Below the pieces are notes generated by a model, which did no database searches, was not told where the DNA came from, and saw only the letters and a list, made by a program, of their open reading frames with translations. Of a DNA stretch of 64,000 bases, positions 1 to 11,900 are shown piece by piece; positions within the stretch are counted from its first letter, which is position 1; each line of letters starts with the position of its first letter. The stretch spans positions 62,001 to 126,000 of the forward strand of contig WNNJ02000912.1 in the NCBI GenBank assembly GCA_012934845.2. Direction: 5' to 3'. Both the position numbers and the translations under genes were made by a program. This DNA is from Pomphorhynchus laevis. Its lineage: Eukaryota > Acanthocephala > Palaeacanthocephala > Echinorhynchida > Pomphorhynchidae.

Positions 1-500
1 AGTTGAACTTCAAGCGACCAACTTTCTCTATCGTTCAGTAGAATGATTTGATAAATTTGTGTAGAGTAAATTTATCAAAATTTATCAAATTTGAGTGGAG
101 TAGTCGAAAATTAAAAAAAAATATTTTTCAAATTTTATGTTTTTGGTAAAGCTTTATGTATTAATTTGGCTAGTATATATTTTATGTGTAATTTTTTTTA
201 CTCATTTTTGAGTAAATTTAAGGTGCACTATCTAAAGCAACTCGGACTAGAGACATTAAATTCGGAGTATATTATTCATTATATGAGTGGTTTAATCCCT
301 GGTATATGTGTGATACTTGCCAAGATTTTGAATTTGGAGAGGTATTAATTAAACTAATTAATTAATCCTGTTTTTTTTATTTTGCTGCATTTTAATTTCA
401 TTTTGTATTATACAAAATTTAAGAAAATTAACATTTGCTGAGTATAATGATTAATAACTTTATTGATAATTTATATTTATTAAATATTATTTTTAATAAT
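1..500. other. AT-rich sequence, no gene seen
   Basis: AT-rich DNA with short poly-A/T runs. The one open frame here (166-348 plus) has no recognisable domain and its composition matches the surrounding noncoding DNA, so it is not called as a gene. Confidence 0.5.
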
Positions 501-700
501 TAATAATGATCTATTATTGATAAAGAATTATTGGAGCTGGATCAAAGAAAGAATGAACATTTTATTTGATATTTCTCTAACCTCTTTTAACATATTCAGA
601 AAATTACATCTTCAGAGTAATTTTCCAAAGATGCTAACACAGAGGTGAGCGAAATATCAAATAACATTTCCCCCTTTTTGATCCAGCTCCAATAATTCTT
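501..700. mobile_element. MITE-like foldback element, copy 1
   Basis: Terminal inverted repeats of about 60 bp: the left end begins AGAATTATTGGAGCTGGATC at 524 and its reverse complement closes the element at 700, with TTTGATATTTC also shared on both arms. The core carries no ORF. A second copy lies at 40085-40360 with the same arms, and the left flank from 501 matches that copy as well. This is a non-autonomous DNA-transposon-like element; the superfamily is not assigned because no target duplication was clear. Confidence 0.7.
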
Positions 701-816
701 TTATATTATAAATATTATCATAATTAAATATTATAATAACTTTTAGTAAATATATTAATGTCGTTTTATCAAATAAATTTCTTATCGCAAAAAATAAGAA
801 TTGCAGTTTAGAATTA

Positions 817-1395
817 TTGGAGTTTAGAATTACCTGCCATCAATGGGGGCACTGTGCCAGCAAATGTATGAGCCCACCAACTTGTGGAATATGCGGTTCC
901 ACAGACAATCACGAAAAATGTCCGCTCAAAGCAAAGCGCTCCAACTGTGGTGGTGACCACCCAGCGTGGTCCAGCAAATGCAGGGCACTCAAAGAATACA
1001 AATCGAGGCACAAGGTAAATACAGGCAACGACTTAACTTTTGCTCAAGCTTCCAAACAGACGATAATTGATACTAACTCTAACACTAAGTCCAACGACAA
1101 AGATATGACATACTACATTGACTGCAGATTAAAAGCAGCAATGTCTCAAGTTGAAGGTATGATTTGTGAATCATTGAGAAATCTATTACAAAATTTAAAC
1201 CCACCTACCGCAACAAAGGTTAATAACAAGAGGAAACCCTCAAACAAGAGGATTGGTACATTTCAATCAGTCACAGCTTTAAAACTAGCTAAGAGAGACC
1301 AGAACAACTGGACTGTGACTAACCTCAGATCTACTATGGGATATGATGATATGTTCAGTGAGCAAGTGCCTCACCCTAGTCAGGCTGGGGTGTGA
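817..1395 (+). pseudogene. LINE ORF1 (gag-like, CCHC zinc knuckles), truncated
   Basis: About 192 codons. Residues 7-55 hold three knuckle-like clusters: CHQWGHCASKC (a CCHC knuckle missing its first Cys), CGICGSTDNHEKC, and a third with NCGGDHPAWSSKC. This spacing is typical of nucleic-acid-binding ORF1 proteins of Jockey and I LINEs, which coat the element RNA. The rest is polar and Lys-rich with no other domain. The first codons run from flanking DNA, so the true start is lost. ORF2 follows about 90 bp downstream. Confidence 0.75.
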
Positions 1396-1487
1396 AGAGA
1401 AACATTCTCACTCCTGGTTCGGACTAGGAGTAGGCATCTCACTCCAGCTAAATCAATACAATGCAAAGTAATCAATAGCAATTTTCA

Positions 1488-3400
1488 ATGAATATCCTTC
1501 AGTGGAATTCGGGAGGTGCTTCTGCCCTTAGCCTTTTATCTGGTAGAGATGCAGATGTTATAGTCATTCAGGAGACGCAGTCTATCCGGCTCCCCACGGC
1601 ATTACTCGAGTTATCCCTAAGCACATCTACACACTATACTCCGTACACAACCCCACCTCACTCCTCTTCATCTCAAGGTCTTTTAACCCTAGTTAAATGC
1701 TCCTTAAGATATTCACTCCTGTTAAACTACTTTTGTCCAGCCCTGTCTTGTTTAGCTTTATCACTCTGTAAATACGGTAAACGCATCAGTATAGCCAATA
1801 TATACATCCATCCAGGGGAGATACACAAGAACCATAACCTCCTGGATCGTATTTTGGGTAGTGTCCCCTACCTTTCATAGCTCAACAACTAATTCTCTCG
1901 TCGACATTTTACTGCTTCATAAGATGTGGTTGTTTACACTCATCTGTACTGAGCAGTCGCGTCAACAACAGACTACCTGTCATGACCTAATTCGTTGTCG
2001 GATAGAGAAAGATACGTTGCTTAGAAGGAGGTTTCACTCAGGGTGGCTTTTTTCAGGCAGCTATCTAAATCTTTCCCATAATCGGTAATGAGAGTTTGAT
2101 CGAATTAAATTTCCACCTATCATCGTAAGCTACCGCGTTGCTGTCGACTACCTATAAAGATTGGATTTACAATCTTACTCCAACAAAACTCAAGTTACTG
2201 GCTAAAATGCTTCACCTTCCCAATCTCTCTGTTTCCGCCCGAGAGGCCATCTCGAATAAATACTGGAGCTCTAGATATAAGTTTTAGCTGAGCGGGGATA
2301 GGGCAAGCCTTGCTCACCTTACCCCTTCTCAGTATTTATTTTGGAAGATACTCAAAATAGAGAAGTTCGTCTTTTGGAAGGATAGGTATGTGGGTTGGAT
2401 TGGGACTATTAGCCTTGACTGAATATTGGAAGAGTCACTATCCCTACATAACTATGGAGCCACTTAATCTCCCCAACCAATCCCGTCTTAGGGTGGATTC
2501 AGGAGCAGGGACTTATCTGTTACGGATATCCTTAACTCTTGGGGGTCCACTTCCGGGCACCTCCAAATATGTCGCTCTATTATCTTCTCGGGTCTGTCAG
2601 CTTTCGACAGCCGATCAAAGAAAATAAGTTGCCGTCACAATGCTTTTAGCCTCACCATCCGATGTAGCCGGCATCAATATTAGTCGCAGAATTTTTTACA
2701 GAAATTTCGGTAAAAAAGTCGCAGAAATTTCGGTCTCGTGCCCCATAGATCTGCGGCCCATTTCGATTCAAAACTCCCTCATCTCCATCTACTAAAAGCG
2801 CTTGCGCGTACAATCCGCGATCATTTTATTAGGCGTAATCTAATCCCATCAAGTTTATATGAGTTCGTCTAATGGCGCTCGGTCCATTAAGCAATTGGTG
2901 AAGTGCATCAGTTTTGTCGGGATAGTCATCAACTTGCTGTTGCTGTTTTCCTTAATTGTTTCTGCTGCATTTGACCGTATCTCCATTCCCTTTGTTATCT
3001 CTTCTCTCAGGTCCCTCGGGTTGCCTTCGAGAATTGTTAATAGGGTGGATATATTGCTGTACACCAAGCGCTTCTACTATGAAGACGACCCTGATACACG
3101 TCAGTCTACTCTATTACGGGTGTGACTCAAGGCTCCCCACTTTCTCCTATCTTATATCTTGCTGCCTCCATTTTACTATTCAAGAATTTTAAACTTGATC
3201 AACATCTAGTGGTATACGCTGATGATACAACAGCTCTGTTCTCTGGACACAGGTGCAAAGACGTAGTTTCTGACATCAGCCGTTTCATTTTAAGATTTAA
3301 ATACCAGTTAACCATGTCTAATCTTATTTTGAACTCCTCGAAATCGCAGGCGGTCGTTTTTCATGGCGCCCCTGCCACCGAGAAATATTTAAGAGATTAG
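1488..3400 (+). pseudogene. LINE ORF2 remnant: AP endonuclease plus reverse transcriptase
   Basis: The 1488 frame starts MNILQWNSGG and has VIVIQET soon after, the first two motifs of APE-type endonucleases that nick target DNA. The frame ends at about 1880 and shorter frames follow. RT motifs return at 2859-3125 (SAAFDRIS, motif A) and in another frame at 3122-3400 (GVTQGSPLSPILYL, motif B; VVYADDTTALF, motif C with the catalytic YADD). ORF2 is therefore broken by several frame changes and stops and is not functional. Confidence 0.8.
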
Positions 3401-3721
3401 CACTCTCAGCTCTATCATCCATATTTGCAAATCAACCACTCCCATCCTTCACTTGTCGAGTAAAATACCTGGAATTTACCATTACGGTGAACTGGTTAGC
3501 GAAAGCTGACCTGGATAGACTTCAACGTATTCTGAAGAAAGCTAGTTGGGCCTTGAAACGGCTCAGCATCTGTCGTTGAATAAGAAAACCCAAGTGCGTT
3601 TCTGGGGTTTATCTCGGGATTAGCCATCTTTTCGAGAGGACTTCCCCCTGATCAAAGTCTTAAGTTTATGAAGATCTTCATCTCGCGATTACCGAGCATA
3701 ATCCACCTTTATTGGATGAGA

Positions 3722-3790
3722 CCCCGGGTGGCTCAGTCGGAGAGCGGCGTGTTGGATTGGCTGAAGGCTCAGATCCCAATAGACCTGAGT
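3722..3790 (+). repeat. possible tRNA-derived (SINE-like) head
   Basis: TGGCTCAGTCGG fits a pol III A box, and the flanking GCTC/GAGC can pair as a D-arm. The later GGCTCAGATCCC is only a poor B box, and no anticodon or acceptor stem forms. It sits directly behind the LINE remnant and could equally be the end of LINE coding sequence. Weak call. Confidence 0.3.
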
Positions 3791-3799
3791 CCGTGAAGA

Positions 3800-5832
3800 C
3801 ATAAGAAGATTGAACTTGTTTTCTTTTCTTTTTCTGTTGTTTTTATTTTTAAAACATTTTAGTGGTTGTATTTTTATTTAACAAAATCTTTATTGTTATA
3901 AAAAGGTCTATACGAGAGTGGGCGAAGCCTGCGTTTTAACTCCTTTAAGGTCAAAGCCCAAAAATGAAATAGCCAATTATGAATAACATTGATGGCTTAT
4001 AATATTAATATTTTAATTATAAAATAATTAAAATATTATTTTAATTATAATTATTTTAATTATAATTAGAATATAAATAGCAACCAAAATCTTCCAAATA
4101 ATTAGCAAATGTTCAACGTGAGTTGATGAAAAAATTCGCGAAACGAATTTCAACTTGCAATTGCGTTTTTGAGTTTATTTCTAACTTACCGACAATTTTA
4201 AATTTGTCAGCTTTCGTTTTATGGAGATTTACCAATAACTAAACAATACTCGTGTAATGTTAACTGCGAAGAAGTTTATTCCGGGAATTGATGACTGGGT
4301 CGTCAGTCCTTTTGAATACAGGAGGATAACATTGAACTTCGCCAAACACGAATAGAATGTGAAGTCAGAATATCTTCAAATATATGAATCATCGGACTCT
4401 TTAATTTAAGCGAATATACGAGCGCGAGCATAAGCAAGCCATGTTTAGCCGAATCAAAGGTCTTAAATAAATTCACAGATACCGCGTAAGTTGGTTAGCT
4501 AGCCTGCAATGCTCAACACTGTACTGCGATAACAACAATGCCAATAACAACAATGTTATTGGCATGGAGTGCATTCCCTTGATCGATCAATACTAAGGAT
4601 GTCTCCAGGCACCGAACACATTTGGTATGCTGATGGCGGGTATGTTTGGGTACCATATATAAACTGTAGAAAATATAGATATAACTTCAATAGTGAAACC
4701 CTGCGGATAGTTTATAATTTCTGATCGATATTACATAATGTCCCAGAAGCAAAATTATTCCAAGCAATGACGACAACAAGAGATCGATACACAAGAGCTC
4801 GTATAGCAATGGTCTATTAGAATACATGTGACGAATACGTGTTCTTTGACATCTTCATTTTCAATAGATCTGCTTCTTCATATGACCTATGTCATAAGAC
4901 CTATGTCATATGACCAATATATTTGTATCCTTTCATTATTAGAGCATATTTCTATCCTTTCATTATGCAACCGTCGGATGATCATGGAATAATCTTAATC
5001 CTTCAGCATCGTTGCTATCTGTTTTACAATGGCTAATGTCGTTCCAATGGTAAAACCTTCTTCGATGCAATGAAGGTCCTAATTTGTGAACAAATATTAA
5101 GCAACATTTTCGTGAAAAAATTTCGTAAAAACAATTATTTAATTAAACTTTGAGAAAACTTATTGTCAATACTTTTATTCAAATGCTTGATTATTATACT
5201 CGATCATTGATTAATTAATATAGATTATATTAATTAATCAAAATTAATCAATGATATTAATCAATACAAAATGATTTCAGATCATTCCATTTAACAAGTA
5301 CTACATTCTAAAAGTGGTTTGTTCAAGTCTTATTATATCTAGTCAAGCGTTAAGTTTAAATATTTTACGATTGGCAATGATAAAGGAAAAATGTTTGACA
5401 AATAATTAAAGCGTAATTGTTTAACTAGTCATCGAATATTTTAAGCAAAACAAATTCTAGGAAATTTAGATTTTTTATTTATTTATTTAAATTTAATTGC
5501 ATAAAGTTCTAAAGTGTGTCAATTAATAATAAATATTTTATTTATTTTAATAAATAAAAATGTTTGATTAATATTTTATTCTTTACATTCAGAATCTTTT
5601 ACAGTAAAAGTGCTTAAGATTTTGTAGTATTTACGCAGTAAAAAATAAAACTTTTAATGCGGTTGTATTAAGAGAGAAAAAACTCATTTTCTTTGATTAT
5701 CACAATTTTTTTGTTTGGGTTACAATCGTGTAAATATTTTTTTTATCAGTTTTAACACAATTCTGATCTGTTATTTTTATTAAGAAAGCATCATCACTGC
5801 ACTCGTTGCAATGTACATTTTAAAATGTTTAG
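3800..5832. other. AT-rich sequence, probably fucosidase intron
   Basis: No coding exon or known repeat recognised. I looked for upstream fucosidase exons (for example a His-His-Glu-Gly stretch) and saw none. A small hairpin lies at 4538-4565 (ATGCCAATAAC and its complement with a 6 nt loop). Confidence 0.45.
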
Positions 5833-5966
5833 AAAAAGGCATTTAATGAGTTAAAACACCTTGTAGAAACATACACACCTGATGTAATATGGTCGGATGG
5901 AGATTGGGAGAAGAACGATACCTACTGGAAAAGCAAGGAATTTCTTGCATATCTCTACAACGACAG
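5833..5966 (+). CDS. alpha-L-fucosidase exon with nucleophile Asp
   Basis: Acceptor AG at 5831-5832, donor GT at 5967. Begins in phase 0 with [18 protein letters not shown] and includes [19 protein letters not shown], the barrel strand with the catalytic nucleophile. Ends in a split Ser codon (AG|T). Confidence 0.92.
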
Positions 5967-8900
5967 GTATATTAATAATGCACTATATTGTTTTAAATAA
6001 AATAACTGTTAACTTCCAAATACTAATCTTTAAATTTATTTGCAAGCGAGATAAATGTGAGTGACAATCTCCATTAAAGTAATCATTGAGTATCACTAAG
6101 CGCTAATATAAGATCCGACTTTTTATAATTTTTATAATTTTAGATGTTTGCCATATTTTTAAATATAAAAATATTTAAATTTAAATATTTATATATTTAA
6201 ATTTAATTATAATATACTATTTTGGATTATTGAGTTAAACAGATATAAATTTTTGTATAAAAAATGCATTGCACATTTTTAGATAAATGTGCAATGAAAG
6301 AAATAACGAAGATGCTATCTGTAAAAAAGCATCATCATTGATTTTGTTTTCTCGTTGACTAAACAGAACTGTAACGTAATTCTTACAATGTAAGAATGCC
6401 TCTGTTTATTTATTAAGGATGAAAGCCATATCCAATATTTGAATAAATACTTAATTTGTATTTATAATGCAAATCAGAAACATGAACATCATCTCGAATG
6501 ATGCTAAATGACAATCTTTGGAATTAAACTAAACTCTCTCATACTTGTTTTTTAGATGTTTTTTCGAAATAATTTTATTATAAAATTTAAATCAGTCAAC
6601 GTATTTGGCACAAAAAATAAAACTAAAATTTTTTAAATATTAAATTTTATATAATTATGATTCGATGTTTTTTTCGAAATAATTTTATTATAAATATGAA
6701 CATAATTAAATGAGTTTATTAAAATAGGTTTATTTTCTTAATGTAGTCCCGTAAAAGATACTGTCGTTGTCAATGATCGATGGGGAATTGGTACTTACTG
6801 CACTCATGGAGGCTTTTGGAATTGTGAAGACCATTATATACCAAGTGAGTCTTGTCTGCAATCAACTTTTGCAGCTTACTAAAATAAATGTGAATTTTTT
6901 ACTTTAAATTTTGATAAATTTTGTCATAGATATTTATGTTGTCAGTATAATTCATTTTATTATTTCCTATATTTTTTAATAAATTAAAAAATTAAAAAAA
7001 TTTATTTTATAATAAAATTTTGAATCTCTACAGGGCAGTAGATAAAACGTTTAAAACCTTACATAAAGAACGTCTTATTTTCATTTAAACGTCTTCATCT
7101 TCAAATAAAGATGAATACCATATCTTTATGATGTGTAATGATAGCACAATAATTTATTTTATAATCCGCATATCAATAAATTTAATTGCAAGTCATAAAT
7201 ATCCAAAATGTTAATATCCAAAATGTTAATATCCAAAATGATTTTTTTTCTTATAAAGGATTAATTTTTATATAAATATTTCTATTTATAAAAACTTAAA
7301 ATTTGCATTGTATCTCTTTCTTACTAATTTTAATGCACGGAAAAGTTTACTAAAATATTCAAAGATACAATAACTGTATCTGACTATCTGAATAAAGTGG
7401 AATAACAAAGTTTGTGCTGAAAGTTTTGTAAATTTAATTAACTAAAGTTGTTAATATTTGTTAATTCTATTATTTGACAAAATATATTTTATTTTTATTA
7501 AAAGGTTAATTTCTCAATAGGAAACTAAAATAATTGACTCATCATTTCATTATTCTTTCATCAGCATTACTTTAAAAACCGTTATGAATGAAATCATTCG
7601 TAGCTTTTGTCACAGAGACTTTAGGCATGAACTCATCTTTCGAAGCCGCCATTGTGTGAAATTAATGAATACGTTAAAATATACACGCTTTAAAGGCTAC
7701 ACTTAGATGTTTACCACTTGAAATTTTTCTCTCTTACAATAATACACTATATTTGCCTGTCTTCCAGTAAACCAGATTTATTGATTCTTTTGGATATGTT
7801 TACAAAATATAATATAACATAATATAATATATAATATATTATATTTATAATATAGTATATATTATAGATTATAGATATTATGTTATATTTTTAGATCTTT
7901 AACAATACCATATTATATATTATATCAGGACCTAAAAAAAGATTTTTTCGAAACACGTTGTTTCAATAAATTAAAAGTTTTTGTTTCTTGATTAATTTAC
8001 TGTTAATTATGTAAAGCGTCTTGAAATAGACCTCCGGGGGCTGTTTTTCTGATGAGTTGTGCGGCCGTATATGTAGAATACTCGCATTAATTAATGTGAG
8101 CTAGGACTATAACTTACATTTTATAATTAATTTAAAATATAAAATAATTAATAAAATATAAAATAATATCAAAATATTTAATATAAAATACATTTACATG
8201 TTCTTTCTAGTTTTAACGTTTATTACTAAAACCGTAAAGCACAAGCGCTAAATAAAACTCATTAATATAAATTTATTATTTGTAAATTATTAATTTGTTA
8301 TTTATTTATAAATTATTTGTTAATTTTAGATTATGTAACAATACATGATCTAATTATCATATTTGATGAATTGGGTATCGATATTTATAAAATCACATAA
8401 CCTTTGATTTTATTGAATGTTTATTCTAAGCTGGTAATATTTTACCTAATTACAGTTATCAATATTTTTACTATTTTATCTCTTTAAGATTCTACTTTGA
8501 ATCACAAATGGGAAAATGCCTTCAGCTTGGATAAAAAATCATGGGGATATCGAGCCGATATCAAGTCAAACGAAGTAATGTCAATTGAAGATCTGATCAA
8601 AGAAACAGTGATAAGCGTTAGGTAGATGTCGATTAATGTATAATTTTGAAATAACATTGTTTGCGAAAATCCGGTAATGTTGAGTAAGAAGCCTTCTTTC
8701 TCCAAATAAGATGTCTTCGTTGTTAGCATGTTTGTATTGATGCAAATTCCACTTTATTCTTTTGATTTGAATTACATTATTTTACGAAATGCGTTTGCCA
8801 GATGGCCATTCAAATATCGAAATCTAATGAATAATTGATAATTGATATATTATAATACTTGCTTATATTAATATTATAATATAATATTATTATATTAGTA

Positions 8901-11900
8901 TTAATATTATATTAATAATCTGTTGAAAGTTATGTATTTTAAGATGGACATTAATTAATATAATATATTATAATATATCTTATAATATATTATAAACAAG
9001 ATCATTTATATATAAATATATAATATGAATTTAAATTATTAATTATGATTATAATATTGATTTATATTTAATATCTTAATTATAATATTAATTAAATATT
9101 ATAAATGCGTATAATATTAATTAAAGAAACCTTTCCTGTCAACAACAGTTACTGTTGCATCATTGTAAGAAAAAGGAGATAATGAGTTGTTTCAGCACCC
9201 TTCTGATAAGTTATTAGTTTGTTTAATTTTGGATTCTTTTGGCTTTATATCGAATGGACACTGATATCATTTCCAAATATTCACTAACACATAAGACGTC
9301 TATTATCGAATATTCCTGAATTATAACAGAATAAAGAAATAATTTTCAATAAAATAAAATGGTTTATTTTATAAACTAATTAGTTTATAAAAGTAGTTTA
9401 TTAATTAGTTTATAAATAAATATATGATCGAATCTACAGGCAGTGATCTCGGATAGCAGCTCATTCAACATTAGATGTTATGTGTGACGTCAAACACACC
9501 TGTCATGGAACACCCAATAGTGTACTCATAAATAAATCACTATGTGTGCGTCATGAGGAGGCATAAACACAAGGCAGCATTTTATATATCCTCATCAGAC
9601 TAAGAAATATAACCGAATTATTCTTGCATTATTCAAAGTCGCTACGCATGCCCAGTCATCCTATGTGTGACGACAAACTTTAACAACGGTAGACGCGTTT
9701 CGCTCTAACGGAGTTCATCAGTACCGTGACTTCTATAATCATCGATAGGCACCTTAACACACGCTTAAACAATGTCCAAAGCTCGAAAAACAGAACTACC
9801 CTTAATCTGAATCATCAGATGGAATTTAGCATAAGCTCTGTACATGGCAGTGCGTATTGCGGTTTAACCATGCATCAGGCACGAAATTCCTTTTAATAGG
9901 AATGTTGTTTTACAGGGACAATTTAAAGTGTACAAATATATAAAATATAATTTGTTGTTACACCTGCCCTGGGACACTCACTGGTGTACTCATAAATATA
10001 TCACTATGTTTTCCTCATGAAGAGGCATAAACACCAGGCAGCATTCTATATATCCTCATCAGACTAAGAAATATAACCGAATTATTCTCGCAATATTCAA
10101 AGTCGCTACGTATGCCCAGTCATCCTATGTGTGACGACAAACTTCAACAACGGTATACGCGTTTCGCTCTAACGGCGCTCATAAGTACCGTGACTTTAAT
10201 AATCACCCATAGGCACCTTAACACACGCTTAAACAGTTTAAAGCTCGAAAAACAGAGCTACCCTCAATCAGAATCATCGAATGGAATTTAGCATAAGCTA
10301 TGTACATGGCAGTGCGTATTGCGGTTTAACCATGCATCAGGCACGAAATTCCTTTTAATAGGAATGTTGTTTTACAGGGACAATTTAAAGTGTACAAATA
10401 TATAAAATAGAATTTGTTGTTTCACCTGCTCTGAGACACCGAATGGTGTACTCATAAATAAATCACTATGTTTATCTCATGAAAAAGAATAAACACCAGG
10501 CAGCATTCTATATATCCTCATCATACCAAGAAATAGAACCGAATTATTCTCGCGATATTCAAAGTCGCTACGCATACTAAATATAATATATTATAATATA
10601 TTATATAATATATTATATTAATATATTCTATAATATAATATATTATATATATTATATATAATATATGTTATATATATTATATAACAAGTACACTGTTTGG
10701 TGTACTTGGTCTGATGAGGATGTATAGAATGCTGCTTGGTGTTTATGCCTCCTCGTGAGGAAAACATAGTTATATATAACGGCTAAATATCTTTGAATAT
10801 TTTAATAAATCAAAATCATTTAAAAGAAGTGGCATCCATATTCAGGCAAGTAAAAAGTGTTTCAATGGGAGGTAATAACAGCCCAATTATAGCTGACTTA
10901 TTTTTAAGCTTTATAGCATATAAATATCTTATCTTGTTCATAACTGTGTAAAAAATTAACGCAGGAGAACAAGGATGTGTACTACCGAACGAAAAAGAAA
11001 GCAAGGAAACAAGTTGCTATTGCTAAGAGCAACCACCTAGATAATCTCTACTAAAAGCTTGACACTCGAGAAGGAGAAAAAGTCGTGTACCGACTAGTCA
11101 GTGAAAGACGAAAGAATGCAGCAGACATTGAGAAGTTCCACGATATTAGTGATGAACGAGGAAAACTCCTAATATACTGACAAGACGTGCTGGAGACATG
11201 GAGAAGATATTTCAAAGTTATCTCTACCAAAGAGTTTGAACACCCATAAATACCAGAAGGGACTCCAAACTACACACAAGTTGAGACACTCAACGAGGCA
11301 GAGGTCAGTGAGGCAATAATGAAGAGGAAGCCGGGTAATCCAACGGACCCGATGATGTGGCGGCGGACTAATGGAAAATCAACCCGGATGGGTGGACACC
11401 ATGGCCAGCGAAGTTTCTTCAGAAGATTGTTGACGCAAAAGGGATGCCAGAAGACTGGAGTCGAAGCACAACTATCCCAATCTGGATGCAGAATGGAAGC
11501 CAGCAGGTTGCCAAAACTACCTCCCAATCCGTATTTCCAGCCACACCATGAGGATTTTAGAGAGTGCTCGACAAGAGAATACGTGACACGATCAAACTAA
11601 CTGACAACCAGGCAGGCTTTGCGTGCAATGTGGAGTCATCAATGCAATACACTCAGCCAGAATACTCCTTGAAAAGTACAAAGAGAAGTATCAGCTTATC
11701 CATGTAGCTTTTCTGGACCTTAAGAGGGGGTTCGACAGTCTCTCATGAGCTCTTATGGTACGCCCTGAGATGTAGAGAAGTACCGGAGGAATTGATCAAA
11801 TGGGTGAAGATGCTGTACAAGTGAACTACGAGCAGTGTGCTAACAGCCGCGGGGAAATCCAGAGAATTCCCAGTCTCAGTCGGTGTGCACCAAGGATCTG

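Larger units (their letters stand above)
790..3700 (+). mobile_element. Jockey-like non-LTR retrotransposon, 5'-truncated and decayed
   Basis: Parts lie in the order expected for a Jockey/I-type LINE: gag-like zinc knuckles (817-1395), an apurinic endonuclease start (1488-1880) and reverse transcriptase motifs (2859-3400), then a thumb-like remnant to about 3600. The 5' end is truncated, since the first CCHC knuckle lacks its first cysteine. The RT is split over several frames, so the copy cannot encode a full ORF2. Its base composition is clearly less AT-rich than the flanks, which fits a later insertion. The clade is inferred from motif order, not from a tree. Confidence 0.8.
9440..10572 (-). 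repeat. tandem repeat of about 465 bp carrying hammerhead motifs
   Basis: The block starting GTGTACTCATAAAT recurs at about 9513, 9984 and 10448 (spacings near 471 and 464); the third copy is cut short. Shared blocks include GAGGCATAAACAC, CAGGCAGCATTCTATATATC and ACGCGTTTCGCTCTAACGG. The last, read on the minus strand, is a hammerhead core. A partial inverted copy follows at 10686-10775. The arrangement resembles the tandem LTR-like repeats of Penelope-like elements and the monomers of animal retrozymes. It lies inside the fucosidase intron, ribozyme strand opposite to the gene. Confidence 0.8.

Noticed and set aside
3722-3790. A tRNA gene
   Set aside because: An A-box-like D-arm is present but there is no anticodon stem, acceptor stem or good B box; kept only as a weak SINE-like call.
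3800-5830. Upstream fucosidase exons
   Set aside because: I searched for the conserved barrel motifs and saw none; they may lie outside the window.
8502-8729. Minus-strand ORF of 75 codons
   Set aside because: Shadow of a fucosidase exon on the plus strand.
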